Source: a bacterium
GTDB lineage: Bacteria; Chloroflexota; Dormibacteria; Aeolococcales; Bog-877
Reading direction: 5' to 3'
Assembly: GCA_021798435.1 (NCBI GenBank)
Contig: JAJZGN010000015.1
Coordinates: 1 to 19,721, forward strand
DNA length: 19,721 nucleotides
How positions within the stretch are numbered: position 1 is the first letter of the stretch; every line of letters begins with the position of its first letter. The position numbers and the translations under genes were made by a program. Positions 7,787 to 15,795 of the stretch are shown here, piece by piece. The notes beneath the pieces are model-generated. The model searched no databases. It had not been told where the DNA came from and worked only from the letters and a program-made list of their open reading frames with translations.

Positions 7787-7792
7787 ATTCTA
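7787..7792 (-). promoter_or_regulatory. -10 box TAGAAT for a probably leaderless pepN transcript
   Basis: On the minus strand TAGAAT is followed by six bases and then the pepN ATG, so transcription would begin at or next to the start codon. No -35 hexamer is evident. It sits in the 45-bp gap after the KimA-like gene, giving pepN its own promoter within an apparent operon. Confidence 0.45.
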
Positions 7793-7825
7793 GGGAGAGG
7801 CTTGGGAGACCCGGGGCCGGGTGGG

Positions 7826-10396
7826 CTACGCCGAGGGCGGGCGGCCCAGGTCGAAGGTGACGTCGGCGACCGCGAAGTCGGCGCGGCCCAGGAGGGCCGA
7901 CTTGATGTGGAAGGCCCGGTGGTTGTGGAGGATCTGGTTCCACCAGTGGCGGGCCACCAGCTCGGGGAGCACCACCGTGCAGAGGGTGTCACGGTTCTTC
8001 TCACCGAATCCCTGGAGGTAGCGGAGCACCGGCTGCACCACCGTCCGGAAGGGGGACAGGACCAGCACCAGCTTGGGACGGGGCAGCGGGGTGGACGACT
8101 CCAGGTGGGAGTCCACCCAGCCATCCCACCGGGACACCAGCTCCGAAGCCTCGTCGCTGGGCTCCATCCCTACGTCGTCGCGCCGCTCGCTGCTGTCGGG
8201 TCGGGGTACATCCTGGGGTTGCCCGGTGGCAACGTGGACGGCGATGACCTCATCGGCGATGTGCTGGGCATAGCTGAGGGCTCGCTGGGCGAGGATGTCG
8301 AGGCCGGCGACCGGCACCACTGCCACCCGCCGGGCCCCCGGCCTCAGGGCCCCCTCGGCTGAGTCCTGGCCGGGCTGCCCCGGGAAGCTGGCGGCCACCA
8401 CCCCGGGCCGCCGCAGCAGCGCGAACTTCAGGCGGAGGGCGGACGGCCGCCTCAGGAGGTCCATGATCCCGGAGCTGGTGACGGTCTCCGGCACCATGAC
8501 CGTGACCAGATGGTCGGGCAGGGAGGGCGCCAGCTCGGCGAGGAACGAGAGCACCGCCCGGTTGGACCCGGGGCGCGAGACCACCTCGAATTCCGCCCTG
8601 GGACGGCTCCTGACCTGGTCCCGGAGGTAGGTCTCGAGCTGGGATGCGAGACCAGGATCTCCCGACACCGCCAGGGCGACAAGGCGGGGCCCGAGCGCCA
8701 GGGCGTACTTGAGGGCCCGGCGCGTGGGCCCGTCCAGCTGCCTTACGGGCACCAAAGTCCGATCAGGCTGCAGACGGGCCCGGTCGGCCGGCACCGGGCC
8801 GAGCTCGGACCGGACCTTCAGATAGTGCCGGCTGACATACCAGAAGTACGCGACCACCAGGGGCACGATGATCAGCACCACCCAGGCGCCGAGCCGGAAC
8901 TTGACGACCAAGACGATGAGGTCCACCAGGAGAGTGGCGGCGGCACCGACGGCGTTGATGGTGACGTTGCGCCGCCAGTGACCCTGGCGATGCCGGAACC
9001 CGTAGCGGACCAGCGCTGTCTGGGCCAGGGTGAAGGCGGTGAAGACGCCGATGGCATACAGGTTGATGAGGTGGTCGGTGTTGGCGGCGAAGGCCACGAT
9101 CACCGCCACCGACACCGCGGTGAGCACCAGGATGGCCGCCGAGTAGACCAGCCGGTCCCCGTAGGCGCCGAAGCGGTGGGGCAGGCGGTCATCACGGGCC
9201 AGGAAGGCGCAGAGCCGGGGGAAGCCGTTGAAGCTAGCGTTGGCGGCGAGCACCAGCACCAGCATGGTCGAGAACTGGATCACGTAGAAGAAGAACCGGC
9301 CCGGGCCGGTGAAGACGTCCTGCGCGATCTGGGCCAGGACAGTGGGGCTGCCGCCCGGCTTGGGGGCGGCGCCGAAGATGAGGTCCAAGAGCGTGACCCC
9401 GAGGAAGAGGACTACCAGAAGCAGTCCCAGCAGGGAGAGGGTGCGGGCGGCGTTCCGGCCCTGGGGTTCCCGAAAGCTCCGGACGCTGTTGGACACGGCT
9501 TCGATGCCGGTCATCGAGGAGCATCCTGAGGCGAAGGCCGTCAGCACCAGGAACGGGGTGAGCGCCTCAGTTGGGTGGGGGATCGGGGGATACACCCCGA
9601 AGCCGTGGTGCACCCCTCCCGTGAGGGCCCGAATCACCCCCATGACGATCAGGGCGCCCATCGCCGCGATGAACAGGAAGGTCGGCGTGGAGAACAAGGC
9701 TCCGGCCTCGCGCACACCCCTCAGGTTGCCGGCACACAAGAGCAGGGCGAGCAGGACGGCGATCGGGAGGCGCAGGTCGTTGAGAGTGGGGAAGGCCGAT
9801 GCCAGGGCGTCGGCGCCGGACGAGACGCTCACTGAGACTGTGAGGACGTAGTCGATGAGCAGGGCTGCCGCGGCCACCATCGCCGGCCACCGTCCAAGGT
9901 GGTCGCGGGCCGCCGCGTAGGACCCGCCGTCGGTCTGGCGGGTGAGCACCAGCTGGCGGTAAGAGAGGGTGACCAGGACCATGAGGGCGGCGATGGCGAG
10001 GGCGATCGGCAGCTCGAAGGCGAAGGCGCCGACTCCGGCCAGGGCCAGGACTGTGAGCCCAGCCTCCGGGCCGTAGGCCACCGAGGAGAGCGCGTCGGAT
10101 GCCAGCGTGGGAAGTGCGCGGCGAACCGGCAGCCGCTCGGTCTCCACCGCCGAGGTCGGCAGCCGCCGGCCGATCACCGCGCGCTTCAGAAGGTAGGTCA
10201 GGCGAGCCGCGCCCCCGGGTGGCTCGTCCGCCCGCTCCGTGGCGACCAGCATCCCGCCCCGGCCGCGTCGGAACGAGCCGAGGTCCTCCCGCCGCACCAC
10301 CACGTAGCGGTTGCCCGGTAGGCTACCGGGCTGGGTGATGCGCCGCTCGAGGTCGGCAGCCGGGTCGTCGGAGGGTGGGAGTGAGTCGCTGGGCAT
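7826..10396 (-). CDS. KimA-like potassium/proton symporter (APC superfamily) with enlarged cytoplasmic region
   Basis: The membrane part (about residues 93-528) closely follows Bacillus subtilis KimA (formerly YdaO), as recalled: LASDALSSVAYG at 98-109, LIDYVLTVSVSVSSGADA at 180-197, SGCSSMTGIEAVSNSV at 290-305, then LAANASFNGFPRL. KimA imports K+ with H+ and is inhibited by c-di-AMP bound to its cytoplasmic domain. Residues ~690-850 match that C-terminal domain (VVPVAGLDILAQRALSYAQ and WWNQILHNHRAF). Between them residues ~546-672 form an extra module opening with TLVPVRQLDGPTRRALKYAL, apparently a second, diverged USP-like domain. At 856 aa the protein is ~250 residues longer than KimA, and a ~90-residue hydrophilic N-terminal extension adds to this. 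The start ATG has AAGGAAG ~11 nt upstream. K+ specificity is inferred from homology; a generic amino acid permease is the alternative. Confidence 0.85.
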   Translation of the reverse strand: MPSDSLPPSDDPAADLERRITQPGSLPGNRYVVVRREDLGSFRRGRGGMLVATERADEPPGGAARLTYLLKRAVIGRRLPTSAVETERLPVRRALPTLASDALSSVAYGPEAGLTVLALAGVGAFAFELPIALAIAALMVLVTLSYRQLVLTRQTDGGSYAAARDHLGRWPAMVAAAALLIDYVLTVSVSVSSGADALASAFPTLNDLRLPIAVLLALLLCAGNLRGVREAGALFSTPTFLFIAAMGALIVMGVIRALTGGVHHGFGVYPPIPHPTEALTPFLVLTAFASGCSSMTGIEAVSNSVRSFREPQGRNAARTLSLLGLLLVVLFLGVTLLDLIFGAAPKPGGSPTVLAQIAQDVFTGPGRFFFYVIQFSTMLVLVLAANASFNGFPRLCAFLARDDRLPHRFGAYGDRLVYSAAILVLTAVSVAVIVAFAANTDHLINLYAIGVFTAFTLAQTALVRYGFRHRQGHWRRNVTINAVGAAATLLVDLIVLVVKFRLGAWVVLIIVPLVVAYFWYVSRHYLKVRSELGPVPADRARLQPDRTLVPVRQLDGPTRRALKYALALGPRLVALAVSGDPGLASQLETYLRDQVRSRPRAEFEVVSRPGSNRAVLSFLAELAPSLPDHLVTVMVPETVTSSGIMDLLRRPSALRLKFALLRRPGVVAASFPGQPGQDSAEGALRPGARRVAVVPVAGLDILAQRALSYAQHIADEVIAVHVATGQPQDVPRPDSSERRDDVGMEPSDEASELVSRWDGWVDSHLESSTPLPRPKLVLVLSPFRTVVQPVLRYLQGFGEKNRDTLCTVVLPELVARHWWNQILHNHRAFHIKSALLGRADFAVADVTFDLGRPPSA

Positions 10397-10496
10397 GGGT
10401 TGGTTGACTTCCTTGATGCTGGCCCGGCCGCCTGATACTGAGCCGTGGGTGGGTTGATTCGCAACTCGACGGCGCCGCCCCGGCCGACTCCAGCCT

Positions 10497-10502
10497 TAAC
10501 CT
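10497..10502 (+). promoter_or_regulatory. -10 box TAACCT for a probably leaderless TDT-like gene transcript
   Basis: TAACCT is followed by seven bases and then the TTG at 10510. The start codon has no Shine-Dalgarno, so a leaderless mRNA is plausible. It lies in the 113-bp divergent gap 10397-10509 shared with the KimA-like gene. I see no riboswitch in that gap. Confidence 0.4.
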
Positions 10503-10509
10503 CTCGGCG

Positions 10510-11541
10510 TTGAGATCACCGGCTCCGCCTCATCCGGCCCCGGGGAGGTTCGCCCTGGTGATGGCCGCCGGAGCCATCACCCTCGGCCTGCGCCAGGTGG
10601 GCGAGCCCGGGCCGGCCCTGGCGCTGCTCATCATCGCCGTGGTCTCGTACGCCGAGGTGGTGGGCGGCGAGCTCACAGCCCTGCTGGGGGCGCCGCGCGG
10701 ATATTGGTCAGCGCTGGAGCCCTGGCGCGCCCGCCTCGGAGTATTCGCCTTCTCCGCCGCCACCACTGTCTTGGCCGAGCTTGCCGCAGAGGCCGGCTGG
10801 GGAGGGGTCTCCCTGCCGCTCACGGTCATCGGGGCCGTGACCGCGGTGCTCTGGGGCGCCGGGGTGTGGGTACGGCGTCGGAGAGATGGATGGCTCGAAG
10901 AGGGTGGGGCCCTTTGGCTCCTGGGGCCGGTGAGCGGGTTGGCCGCCAGCAGTGCCCTGGCTGCCCTGGCGGGCCATGGAGTCGTCTGGAGCCGCTTCCT
11001 TGCCGTTCTGCAGCTGGCCCTGTTGGGGGTCGGCCTGCTGGCCTACCTGATGCTGGCCGCCGGGCTGCTCTGGCGCCTGCGCCTGCGGCCGCCCTGGGGG
11101 ACCTTGGGGCCGTCGTATTGGATCGTCGCCGGAGCTCCGGCGCTGGCCGCGATTTCGTGCTCCCTGGCGGCCACCGCCGCCCGCGGGGTCTGGCCCGAGG
11201 TGGTGCCTCCCCTGACGACCGGCGGCGCCGCCCTGCTCGGTCTCGCGGGGGCGCTCGCTCCCCTGCCCGCCACCCTCACCTTCCAGCGCCTCCGGGTGCG
11301 GCGGCAGCTGGCCGGACAGCCCCCTGAATACTGGTCGGGGGTGTTCCCGCTGGCCATCATGAGTCTGGCCTGCCTTCAGGTGGGCGCCGACCGCGGCTGG
11401 CTGGCGCTGATCGCCCGCCTGGCCCTCGGGCTGGCCATCGCCGCCTTGGGTGCCGACCTCGCCCGGGCGGTGCTTTCCCGACTTCTACCCTCTGGGCCTC
11501 AGCCGTCAGGCCAGCAGGCGCGATCGGACCGGACTCAGTAG
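10510..11541 (+). CDS. TDT/SLAC1-like integral membrane protein (tellurite resistance/dicarboxylate or anion channel family)
   Basis: This 343-aa protein has about ten hydrophobic segments. The opening PGRFALVMAAGAITLGLRQVG resembles the first helix of TehA/SLAC1-type proteins (PxxFAxVMxTG). The late segment EYWSGVFPLAIMSLACLQVG matches the conserved WW/YWSxxFPLGM-type helix, and GPSYWIVAGAPALAAISC fits the W-rich helix before it. Family members export C4-dicarboxylates, sulfite, nitrate or chloride, or are linked to tellurite resistance; the substrate here cannot be read. TTG 10510 is preferred because a TAACCT box is 7 nt upstream; GTG 10558 and ATG 10561 are alternatives that still keep the first helix. 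It is divergent from the KimA-like gene, and its last 7 bp overlap the convergent lipoprotein gene. Family assignment is from pattern recognition and is moderately sure. Confidence 0.6.
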   Translation: MRSPAPPHPAPGRFALVMAAGAITLGLRQVGEPGPALALLIIAVVSYAEVVGGELTALLGAPRGYWSALEPWRARLGVFAFSAATTVLAELAAEAGWGGVSLPLTVIGAVTAVLWGAGVWVRRRRDGWLEEGGALWLLGPVSGLAASSALAALAGHGVVWSRFLAVLQLALLGVGLLAYLMLAAGLLWRLRLRPPWGTLGPSYWIVAGAPALAAISCSLAATAARGVWPEVVPPLTTGGAALLGLAGALAPLPATLTFQRLRVRRQLAGQPPEYWSGVFPLAIMSLACLQVGADRGWLALIARLALGLAIAALGADLARAVLSRLLPSGPQPSGQQARSDRTQ

Positions 11542-12107
11542 GCGTACCCGCCGGAGGACGGAGAGGAGCTAGGGGAATGGGAGGAGCCCGAGGGCGCCGA
11601 CAGCCCCGGGGTGGCCACGTACCAGATGCCGAGCACCCCCTCTCCCTTGCTCTGGTCGGGACCGGTGTCGCCCGAGTAGGTGTAGAGCGGGTGCCCGTTG
11701 TACTCGACCTGGTGGCCGTTGGGTCCGCTGTAGAAGGTGAAGTTGCCGCCCACCGAGGAGGGCGCGCTCACCGAACCAGCGCTGGAGGTGAGAGCCGGCC
11801 AGATCGAGGCGCAACTGCCGCTGCAGGTGACCTTGCTGGCGGAGTCCTGGGTGTTGTAGTAGAGGGTCCGCCCGGCGCTGTCGGTGAGAACCGACTCAGA
11901 CCTGCCCTTAACCACCACGGAGGCGGTGCGCACCGCGAGCCCCGAGGTGCCTGGGGACGAATTGTGGCTGGCGGGAGCGGTGCTCCCGCACCCGGCGACC
12001 AGGGCTGCGACCAGCAGCGTGCCGCCGCCGGCCCCCAGGAGGCCGAACCAGGGACTCGCACCGCTCGCACCACGAACTGGTCGGCTGAATTGGGGCAAGT
12101 TCCACAT
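11535..12107 (-). CDS. Secreted lipoprotein with PF03640-type repeats (COG4315 family)
   Basis: This 190-aa exported lipoprotein has a basic N-terminus, a hydrophobic stretch and the lipobox LVAGC, with lipidated Cys40, then a Ser/Gly-rich linker. Two repeats of the type found in COG4315 proteins follow. The first is LTDSAGRTLYYNTQD (74-88) with the CSGSCASIWPAL segment, whose Cys95 and Cys99 may form a disulfide. The second is VEYNGHPLYTYSGDTG (134-149), which matches the Yx[FWY]xxD motif at Y142-D147. The C-terminal tail is low-complexity Ser/Pro/Gly. Biochemical function of the family is unknown. The start ATG 12107 follows a perfect AGGAGG with 8-nt spacing. The same frame stays open far upstream, but that part is antisense to the glycosyltransferase and not coding. 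The gene ends tail to tail with the TDT-like gene, overlapping 7 bp. Confidence 0.85.
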   Translation of the reverse strand: MWNLPQFSRPVRGASGASPWFGLLGAGGGTLLVAALVAGCGSTAPASHNSSPGTSGLAVRTASVVVKGRSESVLTDSAGRTLYYNTQDSASKVTCSGSCASIWPALTSSAGSVSAPSSVGGNFTFYSGPNGHQVEYNGHPLYTYSGDTGPDQSKGEGVLGIWYVATPGLSAPSGSSHSPSSSPSSGGYAY

Positions 12108-12115
12108 GCTGTCCG

Positions 12116-12121
12116 CCTCCT
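12116..12121 (-). promoter_or_regulatory. Shine-Dalgarno AGGAGG of the lipoprotein gene
   Basis: AGGAGG lies 8 nt before ATG 12107 and fixes the start of a frame that is open far upstream. A relatively AT-rich patch at 12150-12164 further upstream may hold the promoter, but no clear hexamers stand out. Confidence 0.75.
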
Positions 12122-12215
12122 GGCACCGGGTATGGCCCCCCGCCCGGACTAGTAAACACCAAATGCCACCCTGCCGCCAGAGGACCAGGCGGCCGCCTCG
12201 GGCCACGGCGGTGGC

Positions 12216-12221
12216 TACACT
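12216..12221 (+). promoter_or_regulatory. -10 box TACACT upstream of the leader ORF and first glycosyltransferase
   Basis: TACACT precedes GTG 12229 by seven bases, the same geometry as the two other candidate leaderless promoters in this window. No -35 hexamer is evident. Confidence 0.35.
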
Positions 12222-12228
12222 GCCGCGG

Positions 12229-12276
12229 GTGACGAGCCCCAGCCTCCCCGCCCCGGGCCGCGAGGCGGAGCTGTGA
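12229..12276 (+). CDS. Possible 15-codon leader peptide coupled to the glycosyltransferase gene
   Basis: GTG 12229 opens a 15-codon frame (TSPSLPAPGREAEL after the start) ending in TGA 12274-12276. That stop overlaps the GTG of the glycosyltransferase gene as GTGA, the same 4-bp coupling seen between the Mo-hydroxylase genes. The TACACT box 7 nt upstream would place the transcription start on the GTG. The peptide has no recognisable function; it may only load ribosomes for the downstream gene, which has only a weak GAGGCGGAG before its start. Chance is a real alternative. Confidence 0.25.
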   Translation: MTSPSLPAPGREAEL

Positions 12277-13955
12277 GGCCGCACCCCGAAGGGCGCGGGC
12301 CGGGCCAAATGGACCCGCCGCGGGCGGTCGAACCTCCTTCCGGCTCCGTGCTGGAGTGGGCCGGCCTGAAGATCCCCGCGGCCCGCCTCTCGGCGGCGCT
12401 GATCCTCCTCGCCGCTCTCGTGGCGCTCGGACTTCGCCTGGAGGAGGTGCTGCGTCCCGGCCATCTCTTCGGAGTCGTCCAGTACGACGATTCCGTCTAC
12501 CTGGGCGCCGCCCTGCGGATCGTCGCCGGCCAGCTGCCCTACCGGGACTTCGTGACCATCCAGCCTCCGGGGCTGCCCCTTCTCCTGGTGCCCATCGCCG
12601 CCCTCTCCCACTGGATCGGCGCCCGTGGGGCGATGGCTGCCGCCCGCCTTCTGGTGCCGATCGTCTCCGCTGCCGATGTGGTGCTGCTGGGACTGCTGGT
12701 CCGCCATCGGGCGCCGCTGGTGGTGGGGGTGGCCTGCTTTGCCCTCGCGGCCTACCCCGACGACCTGCTGAGCGCGCCCACGGTCTATCAGGAGCCCTTC
12801 CTGAACCTCTTCTGCCTTGTGGGCGCCTGGCTGGCGTTCCGGGGCGACGGCCTGACCGGATCCGGCCGACGTCTTTGGCTGGCGGGCCTGGCGTTCGGCG
12901 TGGGGGGGGCCATCAAGGTCTGGGCGATCTTTCCCGTGGTGGTGCTGGTCCTCCTGCTCTGGCGCCGGCCCCGCGGTGGGCTGGCGCTGATCGCCGGGGC
13001 CGGAGTCGGCTTCCTTGTCGTCTGCTCCCCGTTCCTGGTGATCTCCGCGTCCGCCTTCGTGCACCAGGTCCTGATCTCGCAGGCCCTGCGCGTCGACGTG
13101 GTCCGGGTCCCGATCGTGGTCCGCCTCGTGCTCATCACCGGGGTGGTGATCACCAACGTGGCCCAGGTCACAGTCCTCCAGCGGCAGCTGGGCTTGGCGG
13201 TCGCCGGCCTGCTGGCCGGATTCCTGGCGATCTGCTTCCTTGCCCTGCCAACCCCCAGGGAGGTGGGTGCCGCACCCCCGGGAGCCAGCTGGTGGCGGCG
13301 CCGGAGGACCACTCCCCTGGAGCGCTTCGCCCTCGGGTCCCTGGTCCTCACCCTCTTGGCCTTCATGATCCCCGACGACTTCTACTTCCATTACGCCACC
13401 TTCCTCGGCCCCTTCCTCATGCTGGCGCTGGCGCTGGCCTCGGGCCGGGTCCTGCCCCTGCTCCGGGAGGTGGCGGTGGGGCTCGCGGCGTTGGTGCTCC
13501 TGGGGGCGCTGATGCATGCCCTGCTGGTGGCCCGCGGGGTGGCGCCGGCCCCCGACCCGGCCGCGGCCCTGGACCGGCTAATTCCTCCCGGAGCCTGCGT
13601 GGTCACCGACAACCCGGCCTACTTGATCGCGGCGAACCGCTATCTCTCCGGGGCCCGCTGTCCACCCCTGGTGGATCCCTACGGGGCCACCATCGACCTC
13701 TCTCAGGGAAGGGTCGCCAACGGAGGAGCGTCCTCCAGCGCGGCGGCGGTGGGTGCGTGGCGCGGGTACTTCGAAAGGGCCGAATACCTGCTCCTGACCC
13801 CGGCAAGCGCGGTGCGCATCCCCTGGACGCCGGCCCTCGAGAGCTACGTCGAACACCACTTTCGCATGGCGGCCACTGCCCCAGCGCTGGTCTTGGTCCG
13901 GGGGGCCGGGGGTCCCCCCTACTCCCTGGCCGTCCTGGCGGGTGCTCCCCCCTGA
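12273..13955 (+). CDS. GT-C fold integral membrane glycosyltransferase, PMT/GT87-like
   Basis: This 560-aa protein is predicted to transfer a sugar from a polyprenyl-phosphate carrier to an acceptor on the outer face of the membrane. After a proline-rich cytoplasmic N-terminus the first helix spans about residues 38-58. The following loop holds YDDSVYLGAALRI (71-83), the acidic GT-C catalytic motif, and IQPPG (96-100), equivalent to the KPPL region of ArnT/PMT enzymes. Multiple Leu/Val-rich helices follow to about residue 415. A soluble extracytoplasmic C-terminal domain (about 420-560) contains CVVTDNPAYLIAANRYLSGA. Donor and acceptor cannot be read. GTG 12273 overlaps the possible leader ORF; ATG 12309 (residue 13) is an alternative start. 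It lies 83 bp upstream of a second GT-C gene, suggesting a shared envelope-polysaccharide or glycolipid pathway. Confidence 0.8.
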   Translation: MRPHPEGRGPGQMDPPRAVEPPSGSVLEWAGLKIPAARLSAALILLAALVALGLRLEEVLRPGHLFGVVQYDDSVYLGAALRIVAGQLPYRDFVTIQPPGLPLLLVPIAALSHWIGARGAMAAARLLVPIVSAADVVLLGLLVRHRAPLVVGVACFALAAYPDDLLSAPTVYQEPFLNLFCLVGAWLAFRGDGLTGSGRRLWLAGLAFGVGGAIKVWAIFPVVVLVLLLWRRPRGGLALIAGAGVGFLVVCSPFLVISASAFVHQVLISQALRVDVVRVPIVVRLVLITGVVITNVAQVTVLQRQLGLAVAGLLAGFLAICFLALPTPREVGAAPPGASWWRRRRTTPLERFALGSLVLTLLAFMIPDDFYFHYATFLGPFLMLALALASGRVLPLLREVAVGLAALVLLGALMHALLVARGVAPAPDPAAALDRLIPPGACVVTDNPAYLIAANRYLSGARCPPLVDPYGATIDLSQGRVANGGASSSAAAVGAWRGYFERAEYLLLTPASAVRIPWTPALESYVEHHFRMAATAPALVLVRGAGGPPYSLAVLAGAPP

Positions 13956-13985
13956 CCGTCGGGTGCCCGCGGCCTGTCGGAGGTT

Positions 13986-13992
13986 TAATAAT
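13986..13992 (+). promoter_or_regulatory. Possible -10 element TAATAAT before the second glycosyltransferase
   Basis: TAATAAT is the most AT-rich word in the gap and contains AATAAT, one mismatch from TATAAT. It lies ~46 bp before GTG 14039. No convincing -35 is seen at 16-18 bp. Confidence 0.3.
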
Positions 13993-14038
13993 CGCGGTGC
14001 TATCTCGTGTCTGGGTATCGGGTCCGCCCTAACCGCTC

Positions 14039-15760
14039 GTGGCCGGACCCGTCTGCGCAGGGGGTCCGAATTTGGTCGGCGGTGGGGCGGCGGTGATCCG
14101 GCGGAGCTTTTTCCGGCGCCCGCCATCCTGGGCCCTGGCCCTGGGGGTCTTGGTCGTCGGGCTGCTCCTGACCCTCCACCAGCTCGGCAGCCATCCCCTG
14201 GTCGACTTCGACGAGGGGATTAATGCGGTCATCATCCGCCACATGGCGCAGAGCGGGAACTGGCTGGTTCCCATCTACAACGGGTCTGTGCATCTGCGCC
14301 GGCCCCCTCTGTACTTCTGGGCCGCGGCCCTGGTGGCGGGCGGGATCCATCAGTTCTCACCGCTTGCCTACCGGCTGCCGGCCGCGATAACCGCCTCCGC
14401 CCTCGGTGCCGGGCTGGCGCTGGCGCTGCCCCGACAGTTCCGCTGGCCGGCCTGGGTGGGGGCGGCGGCGGGGCTCGCACTCCTTTCCATGCCCTATTTC
14501 CTCATCCTGAGCCGAGAGGCGATGCTGTCGGGACCGGCCGCAGCCCTGGTGGCGGCCACGGTCCTCTGCGGCTGGGCCATGATCCGCGGCCGGGGGGGCT
14601 GGCCGGCGGCGCTCGCCTTCGGAGGCTTCCTCGGACTGCTGGCCTTGGAGGACAGCGCCATCGCCCTGGTTCCCCTGGCAGTCCTGGTGGTGGATGCCGT
14701 GGCCCGGCGCCGGCGCCCGGGATTCACCCCTGGGCAGTTGGTGGGGGCGATCCTGGTGGCTGCGGCCGTCGGCGGGTCCTGGCCGCTCTTGATGTCCTTC
14801 CGGTATGGGCCAGGGTTCTGGAACCAGTACCTCGCCCAGAACGTGGTCGCGCGCGTGGGAAGCGGCACCGAGTCCGGGGCGCGCCCGGTGTACTACTACC
14901 TGCCCCTGCTGGCGGGCGGTGTCGGCGCCTTCGGCCCCCCACTGGCGGTCTGCCTGGTCGGGGCCTGGCGGCGGGCATGGCGATCACCGGACTCGCCCGA
15001 GCGGCTGGCGGTGATCTGGCTGGGGGTCGGGGTGCTGGGATTCTCGGCGGCGGTCACCAAGCTTCCCTGGTACATCGCTTCCGTCTACCCGGCGATGGCG
15101 ATCCTGGTGGCTGCCCCCCTGGGGCAGCTAGGGGCCTGGCGAGAGGCCCGGACCCTTCATCGAGGTTGGGCGGCCGTCGCCCTGGGATCGGTGGCCGCCG
15201 GGCTGGCCCTCACCCTCTGGCCGTCTCCCCACCCCCTGGTGTCGCTGCTGGTCTGCGTTCTGGCCGGAGCGGGGGCGGCGATGGTGGACCTGGGGCCGAG
15301 GTTGGGGCGCCTCATCCCGGCGATTCCTGGCACCCTCTTCCGGCTGGAGCCCGCGCGGCCGTGGCTGCCCGCGTTGCTGGTGGTGGCGGCTCTGGTTCCC
15401 CTGGGCCGGGCCGCCGTCTTCCCCTACACCCCGGGCACCCCCGGGCTCGCCCAGAGCCTGCAGCCCGAGCCGACCGCCGTCCCCGAGGCCGCGATTGGCA
15501 GACTGGCCGCCACCGACCGCCGGGTGCCTTTGGGGCTCCTGGTGGGGGCGACCCCGACCATGATCTACTACGCCGACCGCAAGCGGATCACCATCTACAC
15601 CACGCTGGCGAATGCCGCCGTGAAGCGCCACGCCTGGCTGATCACCGTGGCCGGGCTGGTGCCCCGGCTTCGCCAGATAGCTCCACGGCTTCGGATCCTG
15701 GGGTACCGGGATCACCTGGTCCTGGTGGCCATGCCCGGATCCCCGAGACTCGCGCCCTGA
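14039..15760 (+). CDS. GT-C fold glycosyltransferase, ArnT/PMT (GT83/GT39)-like
   Basis: This 573-aa multi-pass membrane protein has the ArnT layout. A first helix (about 31-48) is followed by VDFDEGINAVIIRHMAQSG (55-73), where Asp58 and Glu59 form the DE catalytic motif, then NWLVPIYNGSVHLRRPPLYF (74-93), the counterpart of the family's W-x-P...KPPLxYW loop. YLAQNVVARVGSG and VYYYLPLLAGG are the later periplasmic-loop elements. The C-terminal ~100 residues are extracytoplasmic. Such enzymes move a sugar from a polyprenyl-phosphate donor onto lipids, proteins or glycans; the acceptor is unknown. GTG 14039 is the first start of the frame; GTG 14093 (residue 19) would also keep the whole first helix. 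It follows the other GT-C gene by 83 bp and probably acts with it. Confidence 0.85.
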   Translation: MAGPVCAGGPNLVGGGAAVIRRSFFRRPPSWALALGVLVVGLLLTLHQLGSHPLVDFDEGINAVIIRHMAQSGNWLVPIYNGSVHLRRPPLYFWAAALVAGGIHQFSPLAYRLPAAITASALGAGLALALPRQFRWPAWVGAAAGLALLSMPYFLILSREAMLSGPAAALVAATVLCGWAMIRGRGGWPAALAFGGFLGLLALEDSAIALVPLAVLVVDAVARRRRPGFTPGQLVGAILVAAAVGGSWPLLMSFRYGPGFWNQYLAQNVVARVGSGTESGARPVYYYLPLLAGGVGAFGPPLAVCLVGAWRRAWRSPDSPERLAVIWLGVGVLGFSAAVTKLPWYIASVYPAMAILVAAPLGQLGAWREARTLHRGWAAVALGSVAAGLALTLWPSPHPLVSLLVCVLAGAGAAMVDLGPRLGRLIPAIPGTLFRLEPARPWLPALLVVAALVPLGRAAVFPYTPGTPGLAQSLQPEPTAVPEAAIGRLAATDRRVPLGLLVGATPTMIYYADRKRITIYTTLANAAVKRHAWLITVAGLVPRLRQIAPRLRILGYRDHLVLVAMPGSPRLAP

Positions 15761-15795
15761 GCGGGCACTCGCCCGGCAGGTCCAGAGGTGGCGAC

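Noticed and set aside
5180..8362. A 1060-codon open frame on the plus strand
   Set aside because: It is antisense to pepN and the end of the KimA-like gene. Its translation is Gly/Arg/His/Pro-rich without domains, typical of the shadow frame of GC-rich coding DNA.
10397..10509. ydaO-type c-di-AMP riboswitch upstream of the KimA-like gene
   Set aside because: Bacillus kimA is controlled by one, so I looked for it. The 113-bp gap is too short for the full fold and I could not find the conserved core motifs on the minus strand.
12108..13517. N-terminal extension of the minus-strand lipoprotein frame
   Set aside because: This part is antisense to a well-supported glycosyltransferase and is Gln/His/Gly-rich. 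The true start has AGGAGG and a signal peptide at 12107.
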